Shown here one piece after another: positions 26,463-35,078 of a stretch of DNA of 64,000 nucleotides (the stretch's first letter is position 1; every line of letters begins with the position of its first letter). The notes beneath the pieces were generated by a model, which worked only from the letters and a program-made list of their open reading frames with translations, did not search any database and was not told the DNA's origin. The position numbers and the translations under genes were made by a program. Origin of the DNA: CAZHEV01 sp964531335 [NCBI: uncultured bacterium] (GTDB lineage Bacteria > Eisenbacteria > RBG-16-71-46 > CAZHEV01); NCBI GenBank assembly GCA_964531335.1, contig CAZHEV010000010.1:62001-126000 (forward strand), written 5' to 3'.

Positions 26463-27608
26463 TCAGCCGGGGGCCGTCCGGTTGGAACGCTCGCTCAACC
26501 AGGCCTCGAAGCCCGCGCGCAGGCGCTCTCTGAGCTCCTCGACCCCCCGGCCCGAGGTCGCGGCCGTAGAGACACAGTCCTGGTGCCCCGCCCGAAGGCC
26601 GTAAAGCACAGTGTCATCACGGACAAGATCCACTTTGTTGAATACCAGAACCGAGGCGGTGCCGAGCGCGCCCAGTTCCTCGAGCACGCCGTCCACGGCG
26701 GCGATCTGCTCGCTCACCCCGGGGGCGGACGCGTCCGCGACGTGCACCAGCATGTCCGCTTCCAGAACCTCGCGCAACGTGGCCTTGAAGGAGGCGACGA
26801 GTCCGTGGGGGAGCTTCCTGATGAAACCCACGGTGTCCGTTATCACGACGTTTCCCAGGTCCTTGAAGTGCAACCTCCTGGTGGTGGCGTCCAGGGTGGC
26901 GAAGAGCTTGTCCTCGGTGAAAACGTCGGCCTTGGTCAGCCTGTTGAACAAAGTTGACTTGCCGACGTTCGTGTACCCGACTATGCAGACGTTGAAGACG
27001 GAGCCGCGCCTTCGTCTCTGGACCTCCCTTTCCACGTCCACCTCGTCGAGCTTCTTCTTCAGCCTGGACAGTCTCTCTCGGATCCGCCTCCTGTCCACCT
27101 CGAGCTGGGTCTCTCCGGGGCCCCTGGTTCCTATCCCTCCGCCCAGCCTGGATAGATGGCCCCACATTCTGGTCAATCGCGGAAGGAGGTACTCGAGCTG
27201 TGCCCTCTCGACCTGGACCATGGCCTCCCTGGTCTTGGCTCTCTGAGCGAAGATGTCCAGAACCAGTTCCGTCCGGTCCACCACCCTTACACCGGTCGCC
27301 CCCTCCACGTTGCGCAGTTGCGCCGGAGACAGCTCGTCGTCGAAGATGACAAGATCCGCCCCGGCGTCGGCGCAAGCGGACTTGAGCTCCTCCAGCTTCC
27401 CCCTTCCTATGAAAGTCGTGGGATTCGGTCTGCCGCGCTTCTGCACGACCCTGGCGGCCACCTCCGCGCCGGCCGTGTCGGCCAACAGGGCAAGCTCGTC
27501 CAGCGTATCCGTGCCGTCGAAGGCGGCGGCGCCGGAAGCCAGGCCGACGAGCACCGCCGCCTCCTTCTTGTCCTCCTCGGACCGTATGTCGTAGAACTTG
27601 TTCTTCAA
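26463..27608 (-). CDS. hflX: GTPase HflX
   Basis: A 381-residue HflX, a ribosome-associated GTPase that splits stalled 70S ribosomes. The HflX domain carries GGGIGTRGPGETQLEVDRR (157-175), followed by a coiled helical hairpin and the G domain with G1 GYTNVGKS (211-218), G3 DTVG (258-261) and G4 NKVD. The start is a TTG at 27606-27608 behind GAGG; translation into conserved sequence (DIRSEEDKKEAAVLVG) begins at once. It is slightly shorter than the E. coli protein (426), lacking the C-terminal extension. Confidence 0.93.
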   Translation of the reverse strand: MKNKFYDIRSEEDKKEAAVLVGLASGAAAFDGTDTLDELALLADTAGAEVAARVVQKRGRPNPTTFIGRGKLEELKSACADAGADLVIFDDELSPAQLRNVEGATGVRVVDRTELVLDIFAQRAKTREAMVQVERAQLEYLLPRLTRMWGHLSRLGGGIGTRGPGETQLEVDRRRIRERLSRLKKKLDEVDVEREVQRRRRGSVFNVCIVGYTNVGKSTLFNRLTKADVFTEDKLFATLDATTRRLHFKDLGNVVITDTVGFIRKLPHGLVASFKATLREVLEADMLVHVADASAPGVSEQIAAVDGVLEELGALGTASVLVFNKVDLVRDDTVLYGLRAGHQDCVSTAATSGRGVEELRERLRAGFEAWLSERSNRTAPG

Positions 27609-27693
27609 ATCGCCTCGGCTGGCGCCTTCCGTGCTTCCTCTGTCGAGAGGCCGAGCGGCCGAACCGCCAGGGAGATCCTCGACCCGGGCCCGA

Positions 27694-28920
27694 TCACCTC
27701 AGTGGGACCTCGAGCTCCTTGGGGAAAGTGGTGATGTTCTCGAAGCTTCCGTCCTCGCGTGCGCACACTATATCTTCAAGCCTCACGGCGATGGCCTTCG
27801 AGGGGAAGTACAGCCCGGGCTCGACGGTGAACACCGCTCCCTCGACTATTACGTCGGTGTTGGTGGGCGGTCCCGCCAGCCTGGGCCGCTCGTGAACCTC
27901 GAGACCGATTCCGTGGCCGAGATTGTGGACGTATCCCTCGGTGATTCCCTCCCCCTGCCGCAGCGTCGCGTACCCCTTCTTCTCGAAGATCTCGCAGGCG
28001 AGCTTCTGGTAGCTCCATCCTCTCTCACCCGGCTTGAGCGCGCCTATGCAGTCCATCTGCACGTCCAGTACGTCCTGGTAGAGCTTCTTCACCCGGGCGG
28101 GGGCCGCGCCCAGACAGAAGGTCCTGGTTATGTCGAAGTTGTACCCGCCGCCGAACTCCATGGGGAAGACATCCATTATGATCGGGCTCTCCACCCGCAG
28201 CTCGACGGTATCGGTGCCGTGGTTGTGAGGCACTCCCGCCTCCGCGCCCATCGCGACTATGGACCCCTGCGCCTCCAGGAGGTCGCGGCTCAGCAGCTCG
28301 TCCCTCAAGACGGCCTTCACCTTGCCGATAGTCACGCGTTCCCCCGACGGATCCAGTACCGCCTCGCCGTCGGCCTTGCAGGAGCGCAGGTACTCGACCA
28401 CCTTGCCGATGGCCTCCTGGCACCTTACGCCCGCGCCCCGCATTCTCTCTATCTCTTCGGGAGACTTGGTGCACCGCGCCTCCTCGAAGACCGTCTTGCC
28501 GGTATCGTGGACGATCTCGAAACCCTTTGACGTCTCCGTCAGCCTCGTGATGATCGGGGTCATCTGGGAGAGCTCCTGCCGCCCGTAGAAGGCGACCTTG
28601 CCCTCGATCCCCATCTTGACGAGGAGCGACTTGTAGAACGCGGCTCGCGCCGATACCTCGTCGGCCTCCTTCTCCAGAAAACCCGCCAGTCCGTGATCGG
28701 CGTAGCTTGAAAGTCTGTGACCGGTCACTGCGGCATTGTCCCGCTCCATCGGGTTGTGCACCAGATGGGGAGTCTCGCCTCTCTTGTGAATGTATATGCC
28801 GTTGGTCAGGTTCGCCCCGCCCGTAACGTAGTACATGATGGGGTTGTGCTCGGTGCCGCCGACGACCACCACGGCATCCAGCCCCCTGCCGGCCATAAGT
28901 CCGTCGATGTCCGATTTCAC
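27694..28920 (-). CDS. M24-family metallopeptidase (Xaa-Pro aminopeptidase-like)
   Basis: A 408-residue creatinase/prolidase-fold peptidase. An N-terminal creatinase-like domain (to about 165) precedes the pita-bread catalytic domain. The metal ligands appear as MDVFPMEFGGGYNFDITRTF (two Asp), HNLGHGIGLEVHE (His), TVEPGLY (Glu) and VRLEDIV (Glu). It probably removes N-terminal residues next to proline or trims dipeptides in the cytoplasm. The GTG at 28918-28920 is chosen because GGAAGGGG lies just upstream and homologous sequence (DGLMAGRGLDAVVVV) starts there. Confidence 0.88.
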   Translation of the reverse strand: MKSDIDGLMAGRGLDAVVVVGGTEHNPIMYYVTGGANLTNGIYIHKRGETPHLVHNPMERDNAAVTGHRLSSYADHGLAGFLEKEADEVSARAAFYKSLLVKMGIEGKVAFYGRQELSQMTPIITRLTETSKGFEIVHDTGKTVFEEARCTKSPEEIERMRGAGVRCQEAIGKVVEYLRSCKADGEAVLDPSGERVTIGKVKAVLRDELLSRDLLEAQGSIVAMGAEAGVPHNHGTDTVELRVESPIIMDVFPMEFGGGYNFDITRTFCLGAAPARVKKLYQDVLDVQMDCIGALKPGERGWSYQKLACEIFEKKGYATLRQGEGITEGYVHNLGHGIGLEVHERPRLAGPPTNTDVIVEGAVFTVEPGLYFPSKAIAVRLEDIVCAREDGSFENITTFPKELEVPLR

Positions 28921-28967
28921 TCTACCGCCCCTTCCCTTTGAGATCCGCAACCTCACCCGAACTCTCG

Positions 28968-28996
28968 ATAATAATAACGCACGCGGCGGCGGTCAA
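28968..28996 (-). promoter_or_regulatory. Sigma-70-type promoter of the M24 peptidase
   Basis: On the minus strand TTGACC (28991-28996) and TATTAT (28968-28973), five of six matches each, are 17 bases apart. Expected leader length is about 40 bases. Confidence 0.65.
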
Positions 28997-29124
28997 GGGG
29001 GACGCACGCGCGGGGCTCGCCGCCGGACCCTTGCCGGGCTTGACCGGAGCCCGCCGGGCGTGGTCATATTCTCCCAGATGTTGCGGTTCGGTTGACGGCT
29101 CTCCCCGGAAGGAGGTTCGGGCAG

Positions 29125-30021
29125 ATGAGATGTAGAGGACTGCCGGCATTGGCGTTCCTGTGCGCGGCCGCGCAGCTTGGCCTCGGCGCCGCGGCCCACG
29201 CCCAGGATGAGGAAGAGAAGGCGAAGGAGGAGCAGAAGACGCGGGACGTTCAATACACGGTTACGGCGGGGTTCAATTTCGCCCAGACCAGCTTCGTGGA
29301 CTGGGCCGAGGGCGGCGAAGACGCCCTGTCTTATGTCATCAGCTTGAAATCGGCGTTGTTTCAGGAGAGGGCGCACGACAAGTGGAAGGTCGAAGGCTCC
29401 CTCGGCTTCGGGCAGACCAAGGTGGGGGACGAGGACGTCAAGATATCCTTCAACGAGCTCGTGGTGGACGGCAAGTACAACTACAAGCTGCCCCAGGAGT
29501 GGAGCGCATACGCGGCCGCCGGCTTCAGGTCCGCCATCGTGACCGGGTACGATTACACGGTCGAGCCGAAGCTGGAGAAGGCCTCCTTCAACGACCCCGG
29601 GTACTACAAGCTATCCCTCGGCGGCCAGAAGGACTGGAGTCAAAAGCCCAGGCTCTTCACGACCAGGGCGGGACTCGGGTTGAAGTACACGACCGCGCAG
29701 GACCATTTCGAGTTCGGATACGCGGATGACCCGGACACGCCCGAGATCGACAAGGACAAGCTCGAGACCGGTATAGACAGCGTAACGGAGCTGGACGCGA
29801 AGATCTCGGAGAACCTGCGCATTCTAAGCGCCTTGACGCTGTTCTCCACCTTCGAGGAGCTCGACGTATGGGACGTTCGGTGGGATACCGTAATCGCCGC
29901 GCAGATCAACAAGTACGTCAGCACTCAGCTCGTCTTGTCGTTCCTATTCGACAAGGACGTGTCGGGGCGCCTGCAGAGGTTCCAGATGCTGGGCATCGGC
30001 CTGACGTACACCATGGAATAA
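29125..30021 (+). CDS. DUF3078-like outer-membrane beta-barrel protein
   Basis: A 298-residue exported protein, started at the ATG 29125 behind AGGAGG. The signal peptide (MRCRGLPALAFLCAAAQ to AAAHA) is followed by a short charged linker. The stretch TVTAGFNFAQTSFVDWAEGGEDALSYV is the hallmark opening of DUF3078 proteins from the FCB group. Alternating strands with aromatic ends (FSFNELVVDG-like, and a final LGIGLTYTME) fit a 12-strand-class outer-membrane barrel. Function is unknown. It is divergent from the M24 peptidase and converges on the next gene. Confidence 0.72.
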   Translation: MRCRGLPALAFLCAAAQLGLGAAAHAQDEEEKAKEEQKTRDVQYTVTAGFNFAQTSFVDWAEGGEDALSYVISLKSALFQERAHDKWKVEGSLGFGQTKVGDEDVKISFNELVVDGKYNYKLPQEWSAYAAAGFRSAIVTGYDYTVEPKLEKASFNDPGYYKLSLGGQKDWSQKPRLFTTRAGLGLKYTTAQDHFEFGYADDPDTPEIDKDKLETGIDSVTELDAKISENLRILSALTLFSTFEELDVWDVRWDTVIAAQINKYVSTQLVLSFLFDKDVSGRLQRFQMLGIGLTYTME

Positions 30022-30035
30022 CACCCAAGGAGGGC

Positions 30036-30923
30036 TCAGCCGGCGGTCCCCCGCCCCCCGCCGATGCGGTAGTCGTACTCGGATCCGAAAAGGCTGTGAG
30101 GTATGAAGTACACGAGCAAGGTGACGATTCCAGCCACGTAGACGGACCCGCGATTTCGGCGCCTCCCTCGATTGAGATACGCCGCCAGGAGCCAGAAGGC
30201 GAGCTCGAGGACGACCTTGTTGTCCGTCCAGTCGACGCCGTACGGGATACCGGCCCACCACACGCCGAAAGCGTACCACTGCACCAGCGGCCCGAACACG
30301 AACCCGCCCAGCACCAGCGAGATCACCGTAGCCCACATGAGCCGCTTGTAGGAGCCGTTCACGATCGCCTCGAGCAACGTGCGGATGGCTATGGTCATGG
30401 AGGCGAAGATGACCGCTATGTGAAGCACCAGCGCCCACGTCGGAACCGGCGCCTTGTACCGGGCGTAAATGGGCCTTTCCCCCGTCACCGACTCCGGCGG
30501 ACCCTCTCCGTCATCCACGTAGACGAAGTACTCGTACTTTCCCGCCCGCTCGCCCAGGCTGGGAAGCGTGGCGCCGAGGCCCTCGACGGTCTCGAGGCTT
30601 CCCCGGCGCGAGAACCGAAACTCGCCGCGCCGCATCGGAACCGTGGACCACTCGTCGTCCGACTTGTAACGGCGGTACTTGACGGCCCCGCTCACGTACT
30701 CGGGCACCGGATCGAGAAGCACAATCGCCAGGTCGTTGGCTATGGTCTCGCTCCTGAGGAACTTGAAGCTCACCTGCTCCCCCGCCGCTTCGATCTCGCC
30801 CTCCAGGGGATAGGTGGGACCGGTCTTGTCCTGATAGGCGAGGCATCCGAGCGTCAGCGCGGCGGCCAAGATCCAAAGAAGCGCACTGGTCGATCGGCGC
30901 TTACGCCCCGGCGTGTCGTTCAT
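30036..30923 (-). CDS. Hypothetical membrane protein, possible lipoprotein N-terminus
   Basis: A 295-residue protein. The N-terminal hydrophobic segment ends in LTLGCLAYQDKTGP, a possible lipidation site, then an extracytoplasmic Ig/Fn3-like domain of about 120 residues, followed by about four to five membrane helices (WALVLHIAVIFASMTIAIRTL, WATVISLVLGGFVFGPLVQW and others). I recognise no family by name. It is 35 bases downstream of the M28 peptidase gene on the same strand, so it is in that operon. Confidence 0.6.
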   Translation of the reverse strand: MNDTPGRKRRSTSALLWILAAALTLGCLAYQDKTGPTYPLEGEIEAAGEQVSFKFLRSETIANDLAIVLLDPVPEYVSGAVKYRRYKSDDEWSTVPMRRGEFRFSRRGSLETVEGLGATLPSLGERAGKYEYFVYVDDGEGPPESVTGERPIYARYKAPVPTWALVLHIAVIFASMTIAIRTLLEAIVNGSYKRLMWATVISLVLGGFVFGPLVQWYAFGVWWAGIPYGVDWTDNKVVLELAFWLLAAYLNRGRRRNRGSVYVAGIVTLLVYFIPHSLFGSEYDYRIGGGRGTAG

Positions 30924-30958
30924 CGGCCCCGCCTTTCACGAGATTCGCGATTCCCGGC

Positions 30959-32839
30959 TCACTGGTGGCCTCGCCCGCTTCGCGCGCCCAGGACGGCTTC
31001 CAGCTTGGCCTCGCGCCCGTCGCGAAGCACTACCATGGTCACGCGGTCGCCGGGCTTCTTGTCCTTCAGAAAATAGGAGAGATCGCGGAGGCTCTTACAG
31101 GCCCTGCCGTCGAAGGACACTATCACGTCGCCTCCCTGGAGGCCCGCCGCGTCCGCCGGGCTGCCCTCCCTGGCGCCGCTTATCTTCACTCCCTCGACGT
31201 CGCCGCCGCCGAAGTCGGGCACGATCCCCAGGCGGGCCCGGCCGTAGCCGCCGTATCTCTCGCCGCCCGGAGGCGCATCGGATTCACCGGCGGCCCGGGA
31301 GAACGCGATCTCCTCCTCCTTCTCGGAGAGCGAGGTCAATACGTCGAGCACAAGCGATGTCACCCGAGCTTCGCCCTTTGCGTTGATCTTTTCCCACGTA
31401 TCGCTGGGCTTATGATGATCGTCGTGAATGCCCGTGAAGAAGAACAGCACCGGCACCCCCTTGGCGTAGAACGAGCTGTGATCGCTCGGGCCGTAGCCGG
31501 CCTCGGAGTAGTCGAGTCGCAGCCCGTGTTCCCTCGCCGTCCACTCGAGCATGGAGCGGAAGCCGGGCGAAGAGCCCACGCCGCCGACCATCAGCTCGCC
31601 CTCCCTTAGCCTTCCCACCATGTCCAGGTTCACCATGGCCGCAGGAAGAGAGTCGCCGGCGGGATTCGGGCCCCCCGAGGCGAGAACCTCGACAAGGTGG
31701 GACGAGCCGAGCAGGCCGATCTCCTCTCCGCTGAAGGCGGCGAACAATACCGACCTTCGAGGCGGCGGATCGATGGCGGGGACGGCACGCGCCAGCTCGA
31801 GCAGGGCGGCGGTCCCGGAGGCGTTGTCGTCGGCGCCGGGATATATTTCGCCGTCCACGACGCCCAGGTGATCGTAGTGCGCGCCTATCGTGACAAACTC
31901 CTCCGAAAGCGCCTTGTCGTATCCTTCAAGCCGTCCGAGGACGTTGTAAGTCCGCCGCGCGGTCCTGGATATCGCCGTTGACACGGCCATCTCCACGCCT
32001 TCCAGCCGGCGCGACCGGGGTTCGATCTTCTCGTCTATGGCCCCCTGCAGCTCCTCGACATCGAGGCCGGCTCCCTCGAAAAGCTCCCTCGCGGTCGCGA
32101 GGGTTATCTGAACGCAGGGTATCTTCGCCGAGGTCACACCCGCGCGCGGGTCGAATTCGAGCAGCTCCTCCTCCGCCCCTTCGTGATTGAGCGGATCCGT
32201 GAACAGCACAAGGGCGGAGGCTCCGTGCTCCCTGGCGTTCATCGCCTTGTAATTCAGATCGGAGTAATGGGTGAGAGAGGTGCCCTCGAACGGGCTGTCC
32301 TCATCCCCCTCGGCGGGCTCGTGTCTCATGACCAGCACCACCGCCCCTTCGACGTCTATCCCCTCGTAGTCGTCGTAGCCGAGCCTGGACGAGCTTATCC
32401 CGTACCCGGCGAAGACCACGTCACCGGTAACGCCCGCGGACTCGCTGAAACTCAACGGCCGAAAGTCCACGTCCGGCTCGTAGCTGCGCTCGGCGCCCCC
32501 TATCGTCGCCGAGAGCTCGTTGCCCTCGCCCACCTCCGCGCCCACGACCGCGTCGAACGCCTGCAGGTAGGAGCCTCCATCGCCGGCGGCCGCCAGGCCC
32601 GCCTCGGCGAAGACCGTGGCGATGTACTCGGCCGCCGCCTCGCACCCCGGCTTTCCGGTCCCCCTGCCTTGAAGCTCCTCGCTTGAGAGAAACCTTATGT
32701 CGTGCAGGATCCTGTCGGCGGATATCTCCGCCGCGGATCGCGTGTCTTGGGCCGCGTCACCTGTCCGGACGGCGATCGCAGCGACCATAAAGGCCGCCGC
32801 GACCAGGACGGGTCTCACGGCCCGCCTTCTGAGACTCAT
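30959..32839 (-). CDS. Secreted M28-family zinc aminopeptidase with PA and PDZ domains
   Basis: A 626-residue protein, started at the ATG 32837-32839 behind GGGAGG; this overlaps the upstream stop as ATGA. A signal peptide (LVAAAFMVAAIAV) is followed by an M28 domain interrupted by a protease-associated insert (about 130-260). Zinc ligands appear in order: HYDHLG (His), GADDNASG (Asp), FSGEEIGLLGS (Glu pair), VNLDMVG (Asp) and IHDDHHKPSDT (His). A PDZ domain (about 530-615, ARLGIVPDF to VLRDGREAKLEA) closes the protein. It probably trims peptides in the periplasm or outside the cell. Confidence 0.9.
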   Translation of the reverse strand: MSLRRRAVRPVLVAAAFMVAAIAVRTGDAAQDTRSAAEISADRILHDIRFLSSEELQGRGTGKPGCEAAAEYIATVFAEAGLAAAGDGGSYLQAFDAVVGAEVGEGNELSATIGGAERSYEPDVDFRPLSFSESAGVTGDVVFAGYGISSSRLGYDDYEGIDVEGAVVLVMRHEPAEGDEDSPFEGTSLTHYSDLNYKAMNAREHGASALVLFTDPLNHEGAEEELLEFDPRAGVTSAKIPCVQITLATARELFEGAGLDVEELQGAIDEKIEPRSRRLEGVEMAVSTAISRTARRTYNVLGRLEGYDKALSEEFVTIGAHYDHLGVVDGEIYPGADDNASGTAALLELARAVPAIDPPPRRSVLFAAFSGEEIGLLGSSHLVEVLASGGPNPAGDSLPAAMVNLDMVGRLREGELMVGGVGSSPGFRSMLEWTAREHGLRLDYSEAGYGPSDHSSFYAKGVPVLFFFTGIHDDHHKPSDTWEKINAKGEARVTSLVLDVLTSLSEKEEEIAFSRAAGESDAPPGGERYGGYGRARLGIVPDFGGGDVEGVKISGAREGSPADAAGLQGGDVIVSFDGRACKSLRDLSYFLKDKKPGDRVTMVVLRDGREAKLEAVLGARSGRGHQ

Positions 32840-33960
32840 GCTTCCTCCCAAGATTTGCCGGCCTCCAGCACCACCTGCCTGACGACGGGATAATAGAACT
32901 CCCAGAACGAGCGCTCCCGTTCAGCGCCGAAGGTCGACGTCAGCAGCGAGGCCAAGCTCGAGTATCCGGCCATTTGGACCCAGAAATCGGATGGTCCGTT
33001 TCGTGAAAACGAAGCCGTCATGTAGAAGCCGGCGTAGGCCCCACGATATCCCACGAGACAGGGGAACGTCCCGGGGAGCCCGGCCGAAGCGAGCTTCTCC
33101 TCGCCCCAATCGGTCAGACTCAGCCTGTGCTCGGCCAGGACCTCGCTTCCTCCCTTCGCGCTCACCACCTCGAACCAGCCCCTGTACGGAACGGGCGACG
33201 TCACGTCCTCGCCCGACACCAGGCTCGCCGAGCTGAGCCAGGCGATCTCGTGGACGTCCTGTTCTATTTCGATCCCTTCTCTGAGCGCCAGGATCTGGTC
33301 GCCCTTGATGAAAACAACCGCGGGGCCGCTCACCGTCGTCACGTCACCCGTGGCCCGCAGGCGCTGGAGCACCCAGCCCGGCGCCTGCAACGGGTCGCCT
33401 ATATCGTCCACCGAGAGGCCGACCCATCCGGTCCAGCGGACTCTGAAGCAGTCCTCCATCCTCCACTTGGCCTCGGAGTCGCCCACCGCCGCGAGGAGAC
33501 CATCCTCTCCTATTACGGCGCCGCCGCGGGAGGTGAATGCGCTCAACGTCCGTGCGTCCGACGCGCGCAGCCATCCGGGCAGACGGGTCCTGACGAGATC
33601 TTCGCCGACCCGGGGCGGCCGAGACGTCGATGCGGCGGCCTCGTTCCCATCGGACGGCTCCATCCAGTGCATCGCGCCGGAGATCCCACCTGCGAGATAT
33701 ACGGCGGAGAGCCCGCGTAGCTTCGCCGGACCTAGCTCTCCCGGGTTGATCGCCCAGACAGGCCGTCCGGCCGGCCTTGTCTTCAAGTGCCTGAGGATCC
33801 AGTCCAGGCCCTGCGGTGGATTCGACATGCCCGATCCGGCGGGCGGACCCGCCACGCCCAGCTCGAGCTCGACGGGATCGCGATCCCACCAAGCGAGCCT
33901 CGGAATCAACAATAGACCGATGAGAAGAACGGCAAACGGCAGCACCCTGCTCGCGCGCAT
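32836..33960 (-). CDS. Hypothetical exported protein (GATase1-like fold possible)
   Basis: A 374-residue protein started at the ATG 33958-33960, with GGAGG nine bases upstream. It has one N-terminal hydrophobic segment (VLPFAVLLIGLLLIPRLAW) that may be a signal anchor. Stretches such as KLRGLSAVYLAGG and FTSRGGAVIGEDGLLAAVG recall the glutamine-amidotransferase-like fold found in gliding and DUF4350 proteins, but I cannot name a family. It is translationally coupled to the M28 peptidase gene (ATGA overlap), which suggests a shared role at the envelope. Confidence 0.6.
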   Translation of the reverse strand: MRASRVLPFAVLLIGLLLIPRLAWWDRDPVELELGVAGPPAGSGMSNPPQGLDWILRHLKTRPAGRPVWAINPGELGPAKLRGLSAVYLAGGISGAMHWMEPSDGNEAAASTSRPPRVGEDLVRTRLPGWLRASDARTLSAFTSRGGAVIGEDGLLAAVGDSEAKWRMEDCFRVRWTGWVGLSVDDIGDPLQAPGWVLQRLRATGDVTTVSGPAVVFIKGDQILALREGIEIEQDVHEIAWLSSASLVSGEDVTSPVPYRGWFEVVSAKGGSEVLAEHRLSLTDWGEEKLASAGLPGTFPCLVGYRGAYAGFYMTASFSRNGPSDFWVQMAGYSSLASLLTSTFGAERERSFWEFYYPVVRQVVLEAGKSWEEA

Positions 33961-34016
33961 GGACAATCACCTCCAGTTTGTCTTCGGGGAATCAAAAGGA
34001 TCGGTCACCCTCAAGC

Positions 34017-34799
34017 CTAGCCTCTGAGCAAGCCCGCGTACCATCGAAGAAACGGCTCGGTGTAGAAGGCCGCGAGCAACGCTCCCGCGGCCAGGAAGGT
34101 CCCGTACGGGACCTTGGTCTGCGCCCCTTTTCCACCGGCCATCAAAGCCACGCCGTATACAGAGCCCGCGAGCGATCCGCCGAGGACGCACAGAACCAGG
34201 CCCTTCCACCCGAGAAACGCCCCCACCATGGCCGCGAGCTTCACGTCGCCGCCGCCCAGCCCCTCGATCCCCCTGAGCTTCTGGTACAGGTACCCCACGG
34301 CGAGAAGCAGCCCGCCGCCGATGAAGATCCCGATGAGGGAATCGGTCACCGCCAGCTCGGGATTGAAGAAGCTCAGCACGAAGCCCACGACGCAGCCGCC
34401 TATCGAAAGCTCGTCGGGAATTATCATGTGCTCCCAGTCTATTATCGCTATGGCCGGCAGGAAGAGGACCAAGACCGATCTCGAGGCGACCAATCCGGGC
34501 GGTCCGCCGACGGCGATCACCCAAACCAGGAGAAGCCCCGATACCGCCTCGACTATGGGGTATCTCACGGATATGCGAGCCCTACAGTACCTGCACTTCC
34601 CTCTCAGCAAGATGTAAGAGAGTATGGGCACATTGTCATAGAACTTGATCTTCTCGCCGCACTCCGGGCACTTCGACGGCGGCCAGATGAGCGATATGTT
34701 GCGGGGAAGACGGTATATGACAACGTTTATGAAGCTGCCGAAGACCGCGCCCAGTACGAAGATGAAAGCATAGTGGAAGGCTGTCAGATCAAGTTCCAT
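34017..34799 (-). CDS. pilD: Type IV prepilin peptidase / N-methyltransferase (A24)
   Basis: A 260-residue integral membrane aspartyl peptidase that cleaves and methylates prepilins. The N-terminal domain has FGSFINVVIYRLP and the zinc-type cysteines Cys44, Cys47, Cys69 and Cys72 (KCPECG and KCRYC). Catalytic aspartates lie in IIDWEHMIIPDELS and GGGDVKLAAMVGAFLGW. About seven helices fit the family. It stands apart from the minor-pilin cluster at 13.7-17 kb but would process those proteins. Its own ribosome site is weak. Confidence 0.95.
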   Translation of the reverse strand: MELDLTAFHYAFIFVLGAVFGSFINVVIYRLPRNISLIWPPSKCPECGEKIKFYDNVPILSYILLRGKCRYCRARISVRYPIVEAVSGLLLVWVIAVGGPPGLVASRSVLVLFLPAIAIIDWEHMIIPDELSIGGCVVGFVLSFFNPELAVTDSLIGIFIGGGLLLAVGYLYQKLRGIEGLGGGDVKLAAMVGAFLGWKGLVLCVLGGSLAGSVYGVALMAGGKGAQTKVPYGTFLAAGALLAAFYTEPFLRWYAGLLRG

Positions 34800-35078
34800 T
34801 CGCCGGTCTCGCCATCAGGTCAAGATCGATGCATCACGGCCGTCCGGACAAGCGCGGCCGGTGATCGCGGCTTCCGACGACCCCCGCGCCCCCGGTTAAC
34901 GGACAAGAGCCTACCACGCCGGCAGGCGGCCGAGAAGCCTTTTGAGGAGACACGGCAAATCGGCGCGCCGGTGACCGAAGCCCGCTCGCCTATCCCGCAG
35001 GCGGCGTCTCGACTTCCACGCTCGATCACGGCATGAATCGCCCCGTCGAAGGCGATTGTTACCGTCCCGCGCGCAGCC

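Noticed and set aside
24739-26604. 621-codon plus-strand ORF
   Set aside because: It is a second frame inside the ClC gene with Arg/Gly-rich, motif-free translation.
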